Shown here one piece after another: positions 46,957-58,972 of a DNA stretch of 64,000 bases (its first letter is position 1; every line of letters starts with the position of its first letter). The stretch comes from Scalesia atractyloides (lineage: Eukaryota > Streptophyta > Magnoliopsida > Asterales > Asteraceae). The notes below the pieces were generated by a model. The model saw only the letters and a list, made by a program, of their open reading frames with translations, did not search any database and had not been told where the DNA came from. Made by a program: the position numbers and the translations under genes. The DNA lies in the NCBI GenBank assembly GCA_947069175.1, contig CAMTDV010000017.1, positions 46,757,137 through 46,821,136 on the forward strand. Reading direction: 5' to 3'.

Positions 46957-47020
46957 GGCGAGTGGTGAGATGTGTGTTGGTTGTTTCTTCCGGCTGACCC
47001 GGGTTCGAAACCCGACAGCC
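46957..47020 (+). other. tRNA-like module 4, 5' LTR copy, 5' truncated
   Basis: The A-box start (CAAGTGGCG) was removed by the 494-bp deletion whose junction lies at about 46959-46960. The T arm remains, with one change (CCCGACAGCC). Confidence 0.65.
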
Positions 47021-47211
47021 TATTTTCTTTTTTATTTACTTTATTTTTACTTTTTAATAATTATAGTTTTTAAATTCTAAATTGTTTATTAATTATGTAT
47101 TGTTTAAAATTAAAATTAATCATAAATACGCAACGAAATTTTATAACTTGATATTCGATTAATAAACGAAGCGGGTTTGGAAACCCGTTTTTCGACGGAT
47201 GTTACAGAAGC

Positions 47212-47300
47212 TCTTCCGGCGTGTCCTCTTGAATATCATCGTTTACGTCAATCTTTCGAGCGTCGGATGTCGGCGTTTCGGGTTCACCCGATTCGTTTGT
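47212..47300 (-). pseudogene. N-ward part of the ORF interrupted by element C
   Basis: On the minus strand it reads NESGEPETPTSDARKIDVND up to the GAAGC duplication, in phase with 36021-35753. A stop lies just upstream (about 47303), so the ORF was already incomplete or was spliced. Confidence 0.5.
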
Positions 47301-47626
47301 TTTTTATTTTTTCGACGGTCTTTTATTCGCCGACCGACCCGAATTCGCTCACCAAAGCGCCTTCATCAAAAACGGGTATTTTAAAATAAAAAAAGTTTTT
47401 CAAAATATGTATTAATTGTGGTATTTTAAAATAAAAAAAAACTTTTTTTTACATATGACCGTTGTAACGGTCGGATTTTTCAAATCCTCTCACCAAAGCG
47501 CCGCCTCATCAAAACGGGGCTTCAAGTTTTAGACCCCAAAGCGCCCGGCGTAATGGTGTTGCCGGCGCTTTGGGGCGTTTTGGGCAGCAAAAAGGGACGG
47601 AAACCGCCCCACTACGGATGGGCTTA

Positions 47627-49168
47627 TAAGTTCCATGCCAAAGATTTCTTTACTTTCATCTTGTCAATAATTTTAGAAATACTTCCTGATTTTAATTCCA
47701 AAATTAACTTTAATTCCAAAATTAACCCTTCTAATTTTTAACGAAACATATCATTTCGTGTGATTTCAAAATCCAAATCATACCAAATATTAAGAATCAA
47801 ACACCCTCTAATTAAGTTAAAAAGATAGATTGAACTTTTAAAAAGTGTTAAAAAACCATTAACTTTTGTTACCAATAATAGATAAAAACATTAACATTCA
47901 ATAATAGAAAAAATTAATAATTTTGAAAATACGATAATAATAAAGGGTGTTTAAGAGTGCATAGCTCCTTTACTTATCCTGTTCATTCAAAAGCAAATAT
48001 CGCTTTGACATATTTTTATTTTTGTTGATTTTTTAAATTTATTTACACATTATGTGTATATTTTAAAGATTATTCGGATAGGATTGCACAAAACACCACA
48101 CTAAAATTTGACAACTTATCCATCTCCACGCTAAACAAACATCACCCAAAATAACAATGCTGTTGGTGTAAAGGTTTAAGAATAAATAAAAAAAATATAA
48201 AAATGATAAAAAGATGTTAGTATTAAGAAGACAAACCTTATGACACCATGATATGATAGGCTTCTCAACCCACCCATTTGTGTGTGGTGAGGGTTCCTTT
48301 TTTTTATTAATAAGTGTTTTTTTAATAACGGATTTTTTTTAACCTCTTTGTCTGTGAGACTTTAATATAAAATCTTTCGCTTTTGAATCTAGGTGTTTAA
48401 AAACTTTACATTTGTTAAAGAAGCACCAACCCATTGGTACTAATAAATTTAATCCCAAACATTAGGATCAAATAAGAACCACATGAAGATTTGAGAACTG
48501 AGTTAACCTCTATCAACCAAGCAACTTTGTATATTTTTTCGTACATTTATTTATATGTTACTATTCTTTTCCTAAATAAAAGAAATTTGTAAAAAAATTA
48601 TGTAGATCGATGGATTAAATATACTTACATCGTAAACTATATATATATACACACGTATGTATATTTGTATGCTACATATATGTAGATTTTTTATATTTTT
48701 ATAATGATAACCTTTTAATAAAAAAAGCTAGAGTTTTGTTTTTAAAAAAAATTACTTGATAATGATTTTTTCAAATTCTCAAATAACCTGTTGTTCTCTC
48801 AACATTTTCACCCTATATAAATAACTTTTAAATACACACAACACATTAGTCTTTTCATATTTCTTTCGCATAAGTACTCATTCTAATACTATATTTCTTT
48901 CACATAAGTACTCATTCTAATACTATTTTACAATCTGAACAACACATAAATTTCAAAACTTCAAACAATTTTATTAATTATTAATTTTACAATTTCCCCA
49001 CATTTGAAAACTAGAAAACAATAAACAAATAAAATAATTAGAGCTGAGTCAAGATGATTCGACTCGGAGATGCCATTATGCTGCGCCGTTAATCATCTTT
49101 AAAAACTTAAATAAATTTAAAATTTAAAAATACATAAGATACAAACCATCTCTTACACAATTATGTAT
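47627..49168. other. AT-rich upstream region of the kinase gene
   Basis: No gene is supported. It includes a 34-bp tandem duplication at 48858-48925 (ATATTTCTTTCGCATAAGTA...) and a TA/CA microsatellite near 48640-48660. Confidence 0.5.
48858..48925. repeat. 34-bp tandem duplication
   Basis: 48858-48891 and 48892-48925 differ at one base (TTTCGCATAAG against TTTCACATAAG). Confidence 0.88.
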
Positions 49169-49179
49169 CTATATATAAA
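49169..49179 (+). promoter_or_regulatory. Putative TATA box of the STY-type kinase gene
   Basis: CTATATATAAA lies about 220 bp upstream of the chosen ATG and is followed by a GA-rich 5' leader (GAGAGAGAGAGAC near 49212). The distance allows a 5' UTR of roughly 190 nt. Confidence 0.55.
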
Positions 49180-49400
49180 GCGAGAAAAAGTGCAGAAATT
49201 ATGTGAGTTCTAGAGAGAGAGAGACTTCTAGAGAGAGAAACAAGAACAAGATAGGAAGATTCAGAGCATGAAGAATTGTGCTTTCAGAAGCCTAATACTG
49301 CAAAATTGTTGAATCCACAAACAATATCTCACCATTTTCTGCAACCTTTTGTTATCGATTCGTGTTTCCGGCGACAAATATCTGCAAATCGCTGATTGTG

Positions 49401-52400
49401 ATGGTGATGGTGATGGTGATGGAAGGTAAAGAGAGTTGTAGTAGTAGAAGCATGTCGCTGTCGCCGTCGCCGTCGCGTACGGCGGCGAATAACAGCAGCG
49501 GTTACCGGCATCAGATGAAGAAGCTTGAGGTTTATAATGAGGTGCTTAACCGACTTAAAGAGTCTAATAATGAAGAGGCTAATGAACCTGGATTTGACGA
49601 TGAACTTCTCGCTCATTTCAATCGTTTACCGACTAGGTATACGCGTAATTAAACTTTACTGTTGAACCTGATAGTTGTTAGATGCGTTAGTTTGTGTGTG
49701 TAAATGTGTAATTCAGGTGTGTACAATGTAGGTTTTGTGTTTTTTTGTTGAGCGATTGGTTGAATTAGGGTTGAGATTTTATTATTTTTGATCGGAATAG
49801 CCTGTTTTTAGGCCGATTTATCTTCTTCGTGTACTTCATACCTCCACTTGATATTAACTATTGACTTTATATGTGTAGAATGAGTTTTTTTTTTCTGCCT
49901 CGTTAAGATCGATCTTCTAGGTTAAAGAATAATTGAATATTAATTCAAGAATATAATTATAAATACAATTATATAACAGAAGAGGATTGGAGCTGAAACA
50001 GTCAATAATGCGGGCCATGTTTGAGTCTGAGATTTATTAGCTTGAATTTATAGAGGTAGACACTACATGAATGATTTTTATTATTATTAATTTTTTTTAA
50101 TTTTAATGAATTATGGTTCCTTTGGATTTATAAACGTGAAGCAATAATCAACCAAAGGTTTCAGTTTGTATAATGGTTGTTGCGGTGGCCCTATCTCAGG
50201 CTACACAAGGATTAAATAATTCAATTGCCTTATCCACCATACTCATATGCTGCCTCTAAGGGACTGGCTGATCTTAGAGCAAATTTGTTGTTATGGGTGA
50301 TTATGAACGCTCATTTTTCTTTTTGTTAATCTTTGCTCAAATGTAGGATTAAATTGTCAAATCATTTGGTAGCTATATTTTGTATAGTATCCTTCTCAAA
50401 CACAAACAGACAAACTGAATATTGGATAATGCGGTCATGGTTTAATCTTATCTGCTGTGTTGAAGGTATGCACTTGATGTAAATGTGGAAAGGGCTGAAG
50501 ATGTACTCATGCACAAACGGTTACTGCATCTAGCTCATGATCCTGCTAATAGGCCTGCATTTGAGGTCCGGCTAGTACAGGTTAGCTAATGCACCCTGAA
50601 ATCTAACAAAGTTTTATTGGGAATATATTAGCTTCCATTAGTTGATGCCTATCTTCTATTTATTTCTTATGCCCATGGTTTAGCTGGTTTGCTCTTGCTT
50701 AAAATCACCTTCTGGTAGTTACCTTTTACATTGTTAACTAAACATGACCATTGTTTATATGCAGGTTTCTGCAACAACTGATGGCAGCTCTGATGATGTA
50801 GTTTATTCAAGCTCTCCTACACAGCAACCAGCCAATAGGTAAAATTTTTATTGAAAATAACCAACAGTTTTGTTTCTTTAGCTCATCATCATCAAACTTC
50901 AATGAGGTTGGAACTCCTATGGTCTTCTTATGCTACTTTCAGTCTATTACAAACGGCCTCGTTAGGCCATTTACTAATCATTTTTCTTGTGTCCTTAGGT
51001 CCTACTTTCTTTACCATTTGACTTTGTATGTCATTACTAAAATGTATGTATTATGACAGCATTCATCATCCACCACCTGCGTTTGGGTCATCTCCTAATC
51101 TTGAAGCCCTTGCACTTGAAGCAAATGAGTCTCAAGTTCGGAATGGGGATAGTGCTGTAAATAGCTATTCAACACTGCCCAGGTGCTTCTTCAAGAATCA
51201 CTATAGTTTCTTGCATTAGCATGCAAGAAATTTAACTGAAAATCACTTTGAAACTTCTCACTTTGGTATATAGCACTATTTTCTTCAAAAGCCTCACATA
51301 TTTACATATTTCTAAGCTAAATGAAGTTTCTCTCCATCACATTTTATCTGGTGACACTCTTTTCTGTCATTAACTCCCATATAGGCCCATGCATGAGATT
51401 ACGTTTTCAACAGACGACAAACCAAAGCTTCTAAGTCAGGTGCTTATTTGTTTCACTAAAAAGAAACGTCAACGTGAAGGGATTTGCATCTATATGAACT
51501 TTCTTTTGAGTAGGCTTTATCAGTTCACATACACTAACATGTTTAAGATTCCAGTTGACAGCGTTGCTGGCTGAAGTTGGGCTGAACATCCAAGAAGCAC
51601 ATGCTTTTTCCACAGTGGATCGCTACTCATTAGACGTCTTTGTTGTTGATGGTTGGCCATATGAGGTATTTTCGTGAACTCCTTAAGTTATGTTATATAA
51701 GAAGTCTACTGTTTTAGTTTGACGGTCTTTCAGATTGAAAATTTGTTGCACCTATTTTCAGGAAACTGAGCAGCTCCGAACTGCCCTCGAAAAAAAACTT
51801 TTTAAGCTTGAGGTATGAACATGCTAATCAAGATTTCAGTTAAACATAATCGAGTTAATTAGTGTATGTTACAAGCACTTTTGTCACTATTGGAGTTTAG
51901 TTTCGTTGTATAAATGGCCATTGAAATCTGTGCAGAAACAGTCTTGGCCAAGTCAAAGTTCATCATCCCCTTTAAATGAGCTGGACCAACCAAGTGGGCC
52001 AAGCCAAAATCGCCTAACGATACCTAATGATGGGACCGATGTATGGGAAATTGATTCACGGTTTCTGATACTTGATCACAAAGTTGCATCTGGGTCGTAT
52101 GGTGATCTGTAAGTGTTTTTAACTGTGAACTTTTGGTGATATCCATGGATTTTGCAATGGGTACATATATAAAGCTGAACTTTATTAATTGATGCAGATA
52201 CAAAGGTACATACCGTAGTCAAGAAGTGGCTATCAAGATACTTAAAACTGAGCCCGTAAACACAGATTTGCAGAAAGAATTTGCCCAGGAAGTTTACATC
52301 TTGAGGTCAGTCAATATTTATTTTTGTATATTTGCACTGTTGAACTGCATTTCCTTCTTGAATTGTATCTTTGTTTCTTCCATACATATGAAATTCAGTA

Positions 52401-55400
52401 AGATTTATCGTGTGCAGGAAAGTCCGGCATAAGAATGTAGTGCAGTTTATAGGAGCATGTACCAAGCCTCCAAGCTTGTGCATTGTAACAGGTAATACTC
52501 ATAGAATCCATATTTTAGTTTTTAAATTCTTACTGTTTCACCATTCGTTAAATGTAGTCTGGTTATACTTTGTGGAACACAGAATTCATGAGTGGGGGAA
52601 GTGTGTATGACTATTTACACAAACAAAAGGGTACATTTAAGCTTCCAGCATTACTAAAGATCTCAATCGATATATCAAAGGGTATGAATTACCTGCACCA
52701 GAATAACATAATCCACAGGGACTTGAAGGCTGCTAATCTTTTGATGGATGAACATGAGGTAAGATTCTGTCTTTCTATGGTATCGAAATTTCTCTGCTAT
52801 CATATTATGTGTTAGTGGCTTGTAGTAATCATGATTAGTTACTCCTTTAGGTTCTTATCCGTTATCACATTCTGTTGAACCTTAAAGCATGAAAGGATAC
52901 TTACTAGACTTGGCAATATGGGTGGGCTAACAGGATGAGGTCAGAATGACCAACGTTTTGGTATGGGGTCCAGAGGGATTAAGTTGACCCGTAGCACTTT
53001 TTGCGCAGAACTTTTTTTTATGAATATACTGCCAGGTTACCAGATTTGATTATAGATGGTATGTTACTTAAGTCATGGTGCAGTTTTTTTTTCTATTTTT
53101 GAAAATATTTTTTACGTGTTTTGCTTTAAAAATCAAAATTTAGCCTCTTTTTTTTCTATCTTGATTTACTCAATAGAGATAAAACTTTCTATCTTGATTT
53201 ACTCAAGAGAGATAAAACATAACCCAGCTCGACCTATTTAATAGCAAAAGGTTTGAATTTGACATGTCTACTTTTACCATAAGGATCTCTAGTAAATGGT
53301 TGGTACATATCTTTGTACAAACAACTTTTTTCTTTCTTACTGTTATATGTTTAGATTTGTTATTGACATCAGTATGTATATCGATCTAAGTGATTTTTTA
53401 AGATTTTTTTTAGTTCTTTCCCATGATTCAAATCCCCAAATCTTACATGGCACTTTGGTTTCAGGTTGTTAAGGTAGCTGATTTTGGTGTTGCGAGAGTA
53501 AAGGCTCAGACTGGTGTCATGACTGCCGAAACGGGGACATATCGATGGATGGCTCCTGAGGTACCTCTTTTATATAAAAAGTTCAGAAAAAAGTAACAGT
53601 TGTACTAAAATTATGATACGGGCATGTATGCCTATAATATGATGCACAGGGTATGCTTGTTATGTTTAGTTAAGGACTTAAATTAGAGTCTTGAGGCCAA
53701 ATTGTGAAGAACATAGTTTGGAAAAAAATAGAAGAATGAGGTAAACGAGGAATCTGAACTAGTTTCAGTGACAGTAATGGAATTATAAAGAAGAATGAGG
53801 GTAAAAAAGGAATCTGAACTAGTTTGAAAAAAATAGAAGAATGAGGGTAAAATGGAACTTGTTACAATAATAATCTAGTTTTTAATTTTGCTGTTAGCTG
53901 TTTAGAATGTTGTATGCAATAAAATTACACTTTGCACCACTGGTTTGGCCTGTTTGACCCATTTTACCTGTAAGAGAGTAATCGGATCAAATTGCCGCCG
54001 ACCAACCAATTAACAAAACTGATTGTATTATGAAGTTCCATTTTTTAAATCAATGTTTGTCTTTTGTCTTTGTTTTTATTTTAATAACTTGCTTTTTTTT
54101 TGTATTGAAGGTTATTGAACACAAACCCTATGATCATAAGGCTGATGTTTTCAGTTTTGGGGTTGTATTATGGGAGTTACTCACTGGGAAGGTATATATA
54201 TATTTTGGCAATGGATCATTTGTGTGGGTTATTATAATTTACGTTAAAGTTGATATATATATATATTTTTTGTCCAGCTTCCATATGAGTACTTAACCCC
54301 CCTCCAGGCAGCTGTTGGCGTCGTTCAAAAGGTGAAGCATTAATCACTACTTTTTATACATACGAAGTGTTGCTCTAGGTTAACCATCCTGACCCGGTTC
54401 GTTTCAGTGCATACCATAAATGATACGTTTTGACTACTGATGGCTAAATAAACCCAAGCACGAAACATTCAGGACGGGTATACAAGTATGGGTTTAGGAA
54501 TTCTCATGTGTTTGGGTCTTTGGGATGGGTGTGGTATTAGGCGATACCCGCCTAATTATACGAATGTATTAATATATTATAAAATCATAAAGAAAAATAA
54601 TAATAAGTAGTATGTTGAAGTTGTTAGCAACTTTCAATTGTTAAAATTATAGAAATTTGTTACAAGTGTAGTTGTGTATTTCATACTTCAAGTCAGTTGT
54701 CAAGTTGCGTTTAAGATTGGATTTCGAATAATGGGAATCCCAACACGTAATTTTCAACCACATAAGATCATAAATTGGTCTACGCGTGAACCCAGTGAGT
54801 ATCGAGTAACTAGCATTGGGTGTTGACGTGTATAGGAGTATAGGCTACGGTTTTATAATTGGGGACGGATACTAAAGTTTCTTATGACATGACATTTTTG
54901 CTGCTTTCAGGGATTACGGCCTACTATTCCGAAGAACACTCCACCAAAACTTGCTGAACTGCTTGAGAAATGCTGGCAACAAGACCCGAGTTTGAGACCT
55001 GACTTTACAGAAATCATTGAGATTCTCAAGGAGATTGCTAAAGAGGTACACCGTCTAATTTATAAACCATGTCCGCTATAGCCCGTTACATCTTGATTAC
55101 AACTTAAACGTAAACATTATCATGTTTTTTCGTTTTTCTTTTCCAACAATATAAAAGTATTAAATAAAGTTATATAATAAATAAAAATTTAAAACTTATA
55201 ATAAATAAAACAAAAAAGGAAAAAGGGAGCCCAATGGGTCAACCGAGGGCTGCTTAACGAACGAGCCAACTTCAACCTGGGCTCTAGCTCGGCACAAGCT
55301 AAAACTTGAGCTCAAGGTCAGCTTGTAAATAGCTTGAGCTAGCTCATGGCTCGACAAGCCAACTTAATTTCAAAATTATATTTAAAAAATTTAAGTACCA

Positions 55401-55813
55401 ATTAACATTAGGTGCCTCGGCTGAGCTTGGCTCGTTTAATATTTATAAATGGCTCAGCTCGTTTAGCTTTTAAGCGAGCTTTGTGGGGGCCACAAGTCAT
55501 GAGATTTTTCAGGAGCCCTAGGTCAACCTGTCCCGATCAACACATGACCTTGTTTTGACATGTGAAATACATATATTATTGCATAAGTTACTAGCTTTAC
55601 ATTCTCTGTGTACATTATTTAGTTGTATAAATTTGTGTTTACATTATTAACTTATATAAATTCTATTTTCAAACCCGTGTGATACATGAGCGTATAACTT
55701 AGTATTTAATATAATATGCACAATTTGTTTGGTGTTTTCAGGTTGGAGAAGAAGTAGATGATCGGCGAAAGGACAAAGGATTCCTATCGGTGCTAAGACG
55801 GGGGCATCAATGA
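49401..55813 (+). CDS. STY46: ACT-domain Ser/Thr/Tyr protein kinase, STY8/STY17/STY46 type
   Basis: Sixteen exons join in phase to 577 codons: 49401-49636, 50466-50580, 50765-50838, 51060-51182, 51385-51439, 51555-51665, 51762-51812, 51936-52108, 52198-52305, 52418-52491, 52583-52758, 53465-53560, 54111-54191, 54278-54331, 54911-55045, 55742-55813. All introns are GT-AG. An N-terminal RYALDVNVERAEDV region precedes an ACT domain (about residues 186-240). The kinase domain (about 298-560) has the family-typical loop ASGSYGDLYKG, Lys326 in VAIK, Asp420 in HRDLKAAN, Asp438 in DFGVAR and APE at 462-464. In Arabidopsis these cytosolic Raf-like kinases phosphorylate chloroplast transit peptides. 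The opening MVME-GKESC looks most like STY46, but orthology within the trio is not proven. Four in-frame ATGs (49401, 49407, 49413, 49419) could start it. Nothing looks broken. Confidence 0.95.
53596..53870 (+). repeat. Short imperfect repeats in intron 12
   Basis: AGAAGAATGAGG(G)TAAA followed by GGAATCTGAACTAGTTT occurs twice, with a third partial copy. They are intronic, with no sign of effect on splice sites. Confidence 0.7.
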
Positions 55814-56975
55814 AACTTGAAAACTAAACACCAATCATTTAAAATACATAACATTCTTGTTTCTAACAACCAGACTCATAGTGTCATAGTGTCTTGTACA
55901 TTATACATTTAAACTTATGTCGTATGTTGAGTGGAGTCATACAGTCGAGGGGGCCTTCCTTTGGGAAATAGCTTTATACAACTATACTTGAACGATGAAG
56001 ACTTTTGAGTTGTTGCTTTTTCTTCATCGCTTATTTAACCTATTATTTATAGAATAACACACAAAATTTATTTTAACTTAGTATTTGTTTATAGAGTTAT
56101 AAAAAAGTCAATTGATTATCTATTTATGTTATTACAACAATTAGAACGAAATCATAAATAAATTGTAAGTTGTAAAAATGATGTTGAGCTTTATGAAGTA
56201 TCAGCTCGTGCCTGAATATTGCTTGCTAAAAGAGAGGATTTCTATTCATGTTAACTTAAATAGAAAACTCTGCAACGTAAGTAGCTTACAAACTCCTGGG
56301 TTCAATTTCATGCAAGCACAAACTAGATTAAGATTAATTTGGTGTAAATTATGAGGGAGTAAGCATTGTCGTTAAAAAAGTAGCTTACGGACGTGCCACT
56401 AATACATTAGTGTTACACCATTGCCCACTAACACTCTCTTTGCCTTCTCTCCCACCAACCTTTTGGCTTTCTCTCCCCCCTCCTCATAGCGATATAACCA
56501 TATCTATCTTCCATGTCTGTAGCAACCCTCTCTCCTTGATATTGGTGAATGTAAAGATATATGGACTCCATTGTAGATGCTCTAAGACTAATGTGGTGTT
56601 TAATCATTTATCGACAAGAACTTTTTGACTGAATCCAAAAAGTTTGTTCTCATCTTTCATATAATGTGCCTATATGCGAGAGCTATAGTAAAACTTTAAC
56701 CCGACCGGTTAATTATAATTTAGGGTCTTCACACTTTTATATCATGATGAGTTCCCAATAAAAGTATGAGAAGTCCTAAAATGAATTTCATAGCATATTC
56801 ACATCCTTTCCCTTGTTACATACAACACAAAACATATAACAACCATTAACAATTATTACAATCCTCTCTGGGTTTTTTTTTTAAACTAGGACCCAGTATT
56901 AGTATGCTAAGTAAATAGTTAAGTAAATAAGAGTTAAATAGAAAAACAATAATATATGATTTGAAATTAGGGTTA
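55814..56975. other. Kinase 3' UTR and AT-rich intergenic DNA
   Basis: The 3' UTR follows the TGA at 55811-55813; I cannot fix the poly(A) site. No further gene is seen to 56975. Confidence 0.5.
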
Positions 56976-57400
56976 ACCAGACAATAATAGTTAATTTTTT
57001 AAAAGTTAAGCAACGCATTATATCTGCTTTTTTTTTTTAACTTTTGTTTTAGAATGGCTGAACACACAACCAGACAATAATAGTTAATTTTTTTTTAAAA
57101 GTTAAGCAACGCATTATTTCAGTGCATTAGTTTAAAAATTGCGATTTCAGTCCATGTGGTTTCACTTTCGTAACCATTTCAGTCCACCTCGCAACCATTT
57201 TAGTCCCTGTACTTACAGAATAAACGGATTGAAGTGGTTACAAAAGTGAAACAACATGGACTGAAATGGTTACGAAAGTGAAACCACAGGGACTGAAATC
57301 GCAATTTTTAAACTAATGGACTGAAATAATGATTTTTGACAAACCACAGGGACGAAAACAGTAATTAACTCTTTTTTTTACTTTTGTTTTAGAATGGCTG
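56976..57400. repeat. 93-bp tandem duplication whose second copy is split by a MITE-like insert
   Basis: Copy 1 (56976-57068) and copy 2 (57069-57117 plus 57371-57400) share ACCAGACAATAATAGTTAAT, AAGCAACGCATTAT and TTTTGTTTTAGAATGGCTG. Between the halves of copy 2 lies the 57118-57370 insert. Confidence 0.8.
57118..57370. mobile_element. MITE-like insert with 'phrase' inverted repeats
   Basis: The insert contains CATTAGTTTAAAAATTGCG and its inverse, CAGTCCATGTGGTTTCAC and its inverse, and ends AATTAACTC. Such 'dinner-phrase' repeats (CAGTCCCTGTGGTTT) are common in plant Mutator-type MITEs. The left end is not cleanly defined, so a target duplication was not confirmed. Confidence 0.65.
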
Positions 57401-58069
57401 AACACACACCCTCTAATCCTTGATTAAGGGTTTGAGTCCCATAATGAATAAAAAAGTACTCATGTTTTACATGATTAATTAAAATGTCACATGCACAATG
57501 TCTCTTAAGAGAGAGGTTAAACCTGGAATCGATTAAGCCAAATGGTGTTAAACAAGAAAATTATGGAACTAGTTATTATCCTTTGGTCATCTCTGTAATT
57601 AACAATGCATTTAGTTAGGAGTTGCGAGCTACGAGTCGCTTATCCATTTTATGTCCTAATAGAATTATATTGGGAGAGTTCATATACGACACCATTTTTA
57701 TGTGTCGACTTTTTCTCACGTAATATAAATTCTTGATGATAAATTAAGGAAAATTAGTTAATGTTAGGAAATTTAATTATTTATTTTTTCGACATAATAG
57801 TTACATGAATAAGATTTAAATGAAACAAATACATAGTTTCAAGTACGACACTAACACATATTATTATTATATATACTATACTAGGTTAGAATCTCGTGTA
57901 TTATACGAGATTAAGTCAATAAAATATTAAATTTATAAATAAGCAATAAAAAATAATAGAAACATTGAAAAAATATATATATATATACCTTAATATACGA
58001 CCTTAAATATAAAGAAAAATAATAAATAGTTAAGAAACCTTTTAACCAACTGACTCTGCGGAGAAGTCA
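57401..58069. other. AT-rich stretch without recognisable features
   Basis: I see no gene, terminal repeat or RNA gene. A palindrome-like ATCTCGTGTATTATACGAGATT lies near 57891-57912. Confidence 0.4.
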
Positions 58070-58072
58070 TTC

Positions 58073-58245
58073 TTATACTCATTGCCAACGAATTCTTTCC
58101 ATGCTAACTTTCCTTGAGACTGCTTCTAGGATATCCTTACCCTTAGATTGATTATTGTCGACATTACTTGTAATGAGGCGAGGATTGACATCAGATGACT
58201 TTATTTGAGGCATAACTTCTTTTGACAACTAAACTTCAAGTCTTA
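58073..58245 (-). pseudogene. Possible exon relic of a decayed gene
   Basis: The minus strand reads LSKEVMPQIKSSDVNPRLI and then KGKDILEAVSRKVSMERIRW after a possible AG acceptor near 58229, ending in a stop at about 58075. I do not recognise the protein. It lies in the same orientation as the candidate exon at 58787-58964, which suggests one decayed gene. Confidence 0.3.
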
Positions 58246-58786
58246 GCTATCCAAAATAAAATAGAATAAGGGGAACAATTTCATTTAGTTACTATCAACA
58301 TTTCATATTTTAATATATTTACCTTAATATTCGACCTTTAAATATATGTGTTAAACGAACCAATATTGTTTGTTAGATTAGGTTTGCTAAACCTTCCTAC
58401 AAAATCAACTCTTACCTCAAACATATTTTTAATTTATTACTTATAATGATAGTTTTTTATTTAAACCTTACCAAAAATAGATTTTACAAAAGTGTTTTTA
58501 TATTAGATTGATAATGTTGATTATATCTTTAAATTACTTTACCAATTTAAACATGGTTATCTGTTGTTATTTAAAAAATGTAAATAAAGAGTTTTTATTA
58601 GTGGCTCCGTATAATACACAAGACAATAACCTAAATGACAAAAAAATTAAGAATATCACTATGTTTACAATTTCTTAAATTAAATTAATAAACAATAAGT
58701 ATAAAACCTAAAATTATCTTCAATATTAAATTAACTAGTTTATAAAAAAAAACGTAAATCATAAATTTGTATATGATCGTAACAGA

Positions 58787-58964
58787 CCTTGTAACAACAA
58801 AAAATAGGCCACTGTGAATTTCCTGACAAGCCCGTTTGAGCAGAGGCTACTTTTAGATGTTCTTGTGTTCGTTTGGATATGTAGGAAACCCGCTTGTGTG
58901 GATCTTGACGGAGTGTCCCCTTAGTTGGACTAAGGAAAAATTGTTTTGTGGCTTGCCAGGTTGT
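58787..58964 (-). pseudogene. Possible exon of an unrecognised gene, next to a hAT insertion
   Basis: The minus strand gives an open, non-repetitive frame: TWQATKQFFLSPTKGTLRQD, VSYISKRTQEHLKVASAQ and NSQWPIFCCYK, ending at a plausible donor (CAAG/GTCTG). The amino-acid composition looks like real coding sequence, but I cannot name the family. The hAT element at 58973-59692 sits at its 5' edge, near a possible AG acceptor. Confidence 0.4.
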
Positions 58965-58972
58965 GTTGAACT

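Larger units (their letters stand above)
36027..47206 (-). mobile_element. Element C: complete Ty3/gypsy Tekay chromovirus
   Basis: Both LTRs, polypurine tract, pol, gag and iMet primer site are present in one orientation (minus). The perfect 5-bp target duplication GAAGC is at 36022-36026 and 47207-47211. It is the best preserved element in the window: one frameshift and two stops in coding sequence. However, two catalytic Asp codons are changed, the 5' LTR is deleted for its putative TATA box, and the left LTR carries a Pack-MULE-like insertion. Confidence 0.95.
45083..47206 (-). repeat. Element C 5' LTR (internally deleted)
   Basis: It begins TGTCACACCCCGACCCGC and ends GACGGATGTTACA, 2124 bp. 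Compared with the 3' LTR it lacks the Pack-MULE, lacks about 494 bp equivalent to 38826-39319, and has a 12-bp repeat of CCGTTGACCGGT near 46134-46154. It shares the local duplication at 45505-45693. Confidence 0.95.
35418..47623 (-). mobile_element. Candidate degenerate PIF/Harbinger-type element, split by element C
   Basis: Leaving out element C, this is about 1 kb. The ends AGCCATGCGTAAT (left) and GCCCATCCGTAGT (right, inverted) agree at 9 of 13 positions and each is bordered by TTA (35415-35417 and 47624-47626), the target size of PIF/Harbinger elements. Both ends have GGGGCGTTTTG-like inner sequence. It encloses a minus-strand ORF (see the split pseudogene). The evidence is moderate; an ordinary gene fragment between unrelated repeats is the alternative. 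Confidence 0.42.

Noticed and set aside
49362..49400. Extending the kinase start upstream from a GTG at 49362
   Set aside because: Plant nuclear genes start at ATG. The first in-frame ATG is at 49401 and matches the family N-terminus better.
55240..55480. GAGCTNGGCTC-rich repeats in intron 15 as a separate mobile element
   Set aside because: There is repeated AGCTCG/GAGCT wording but no terminal repeats or target duplication could be defined.
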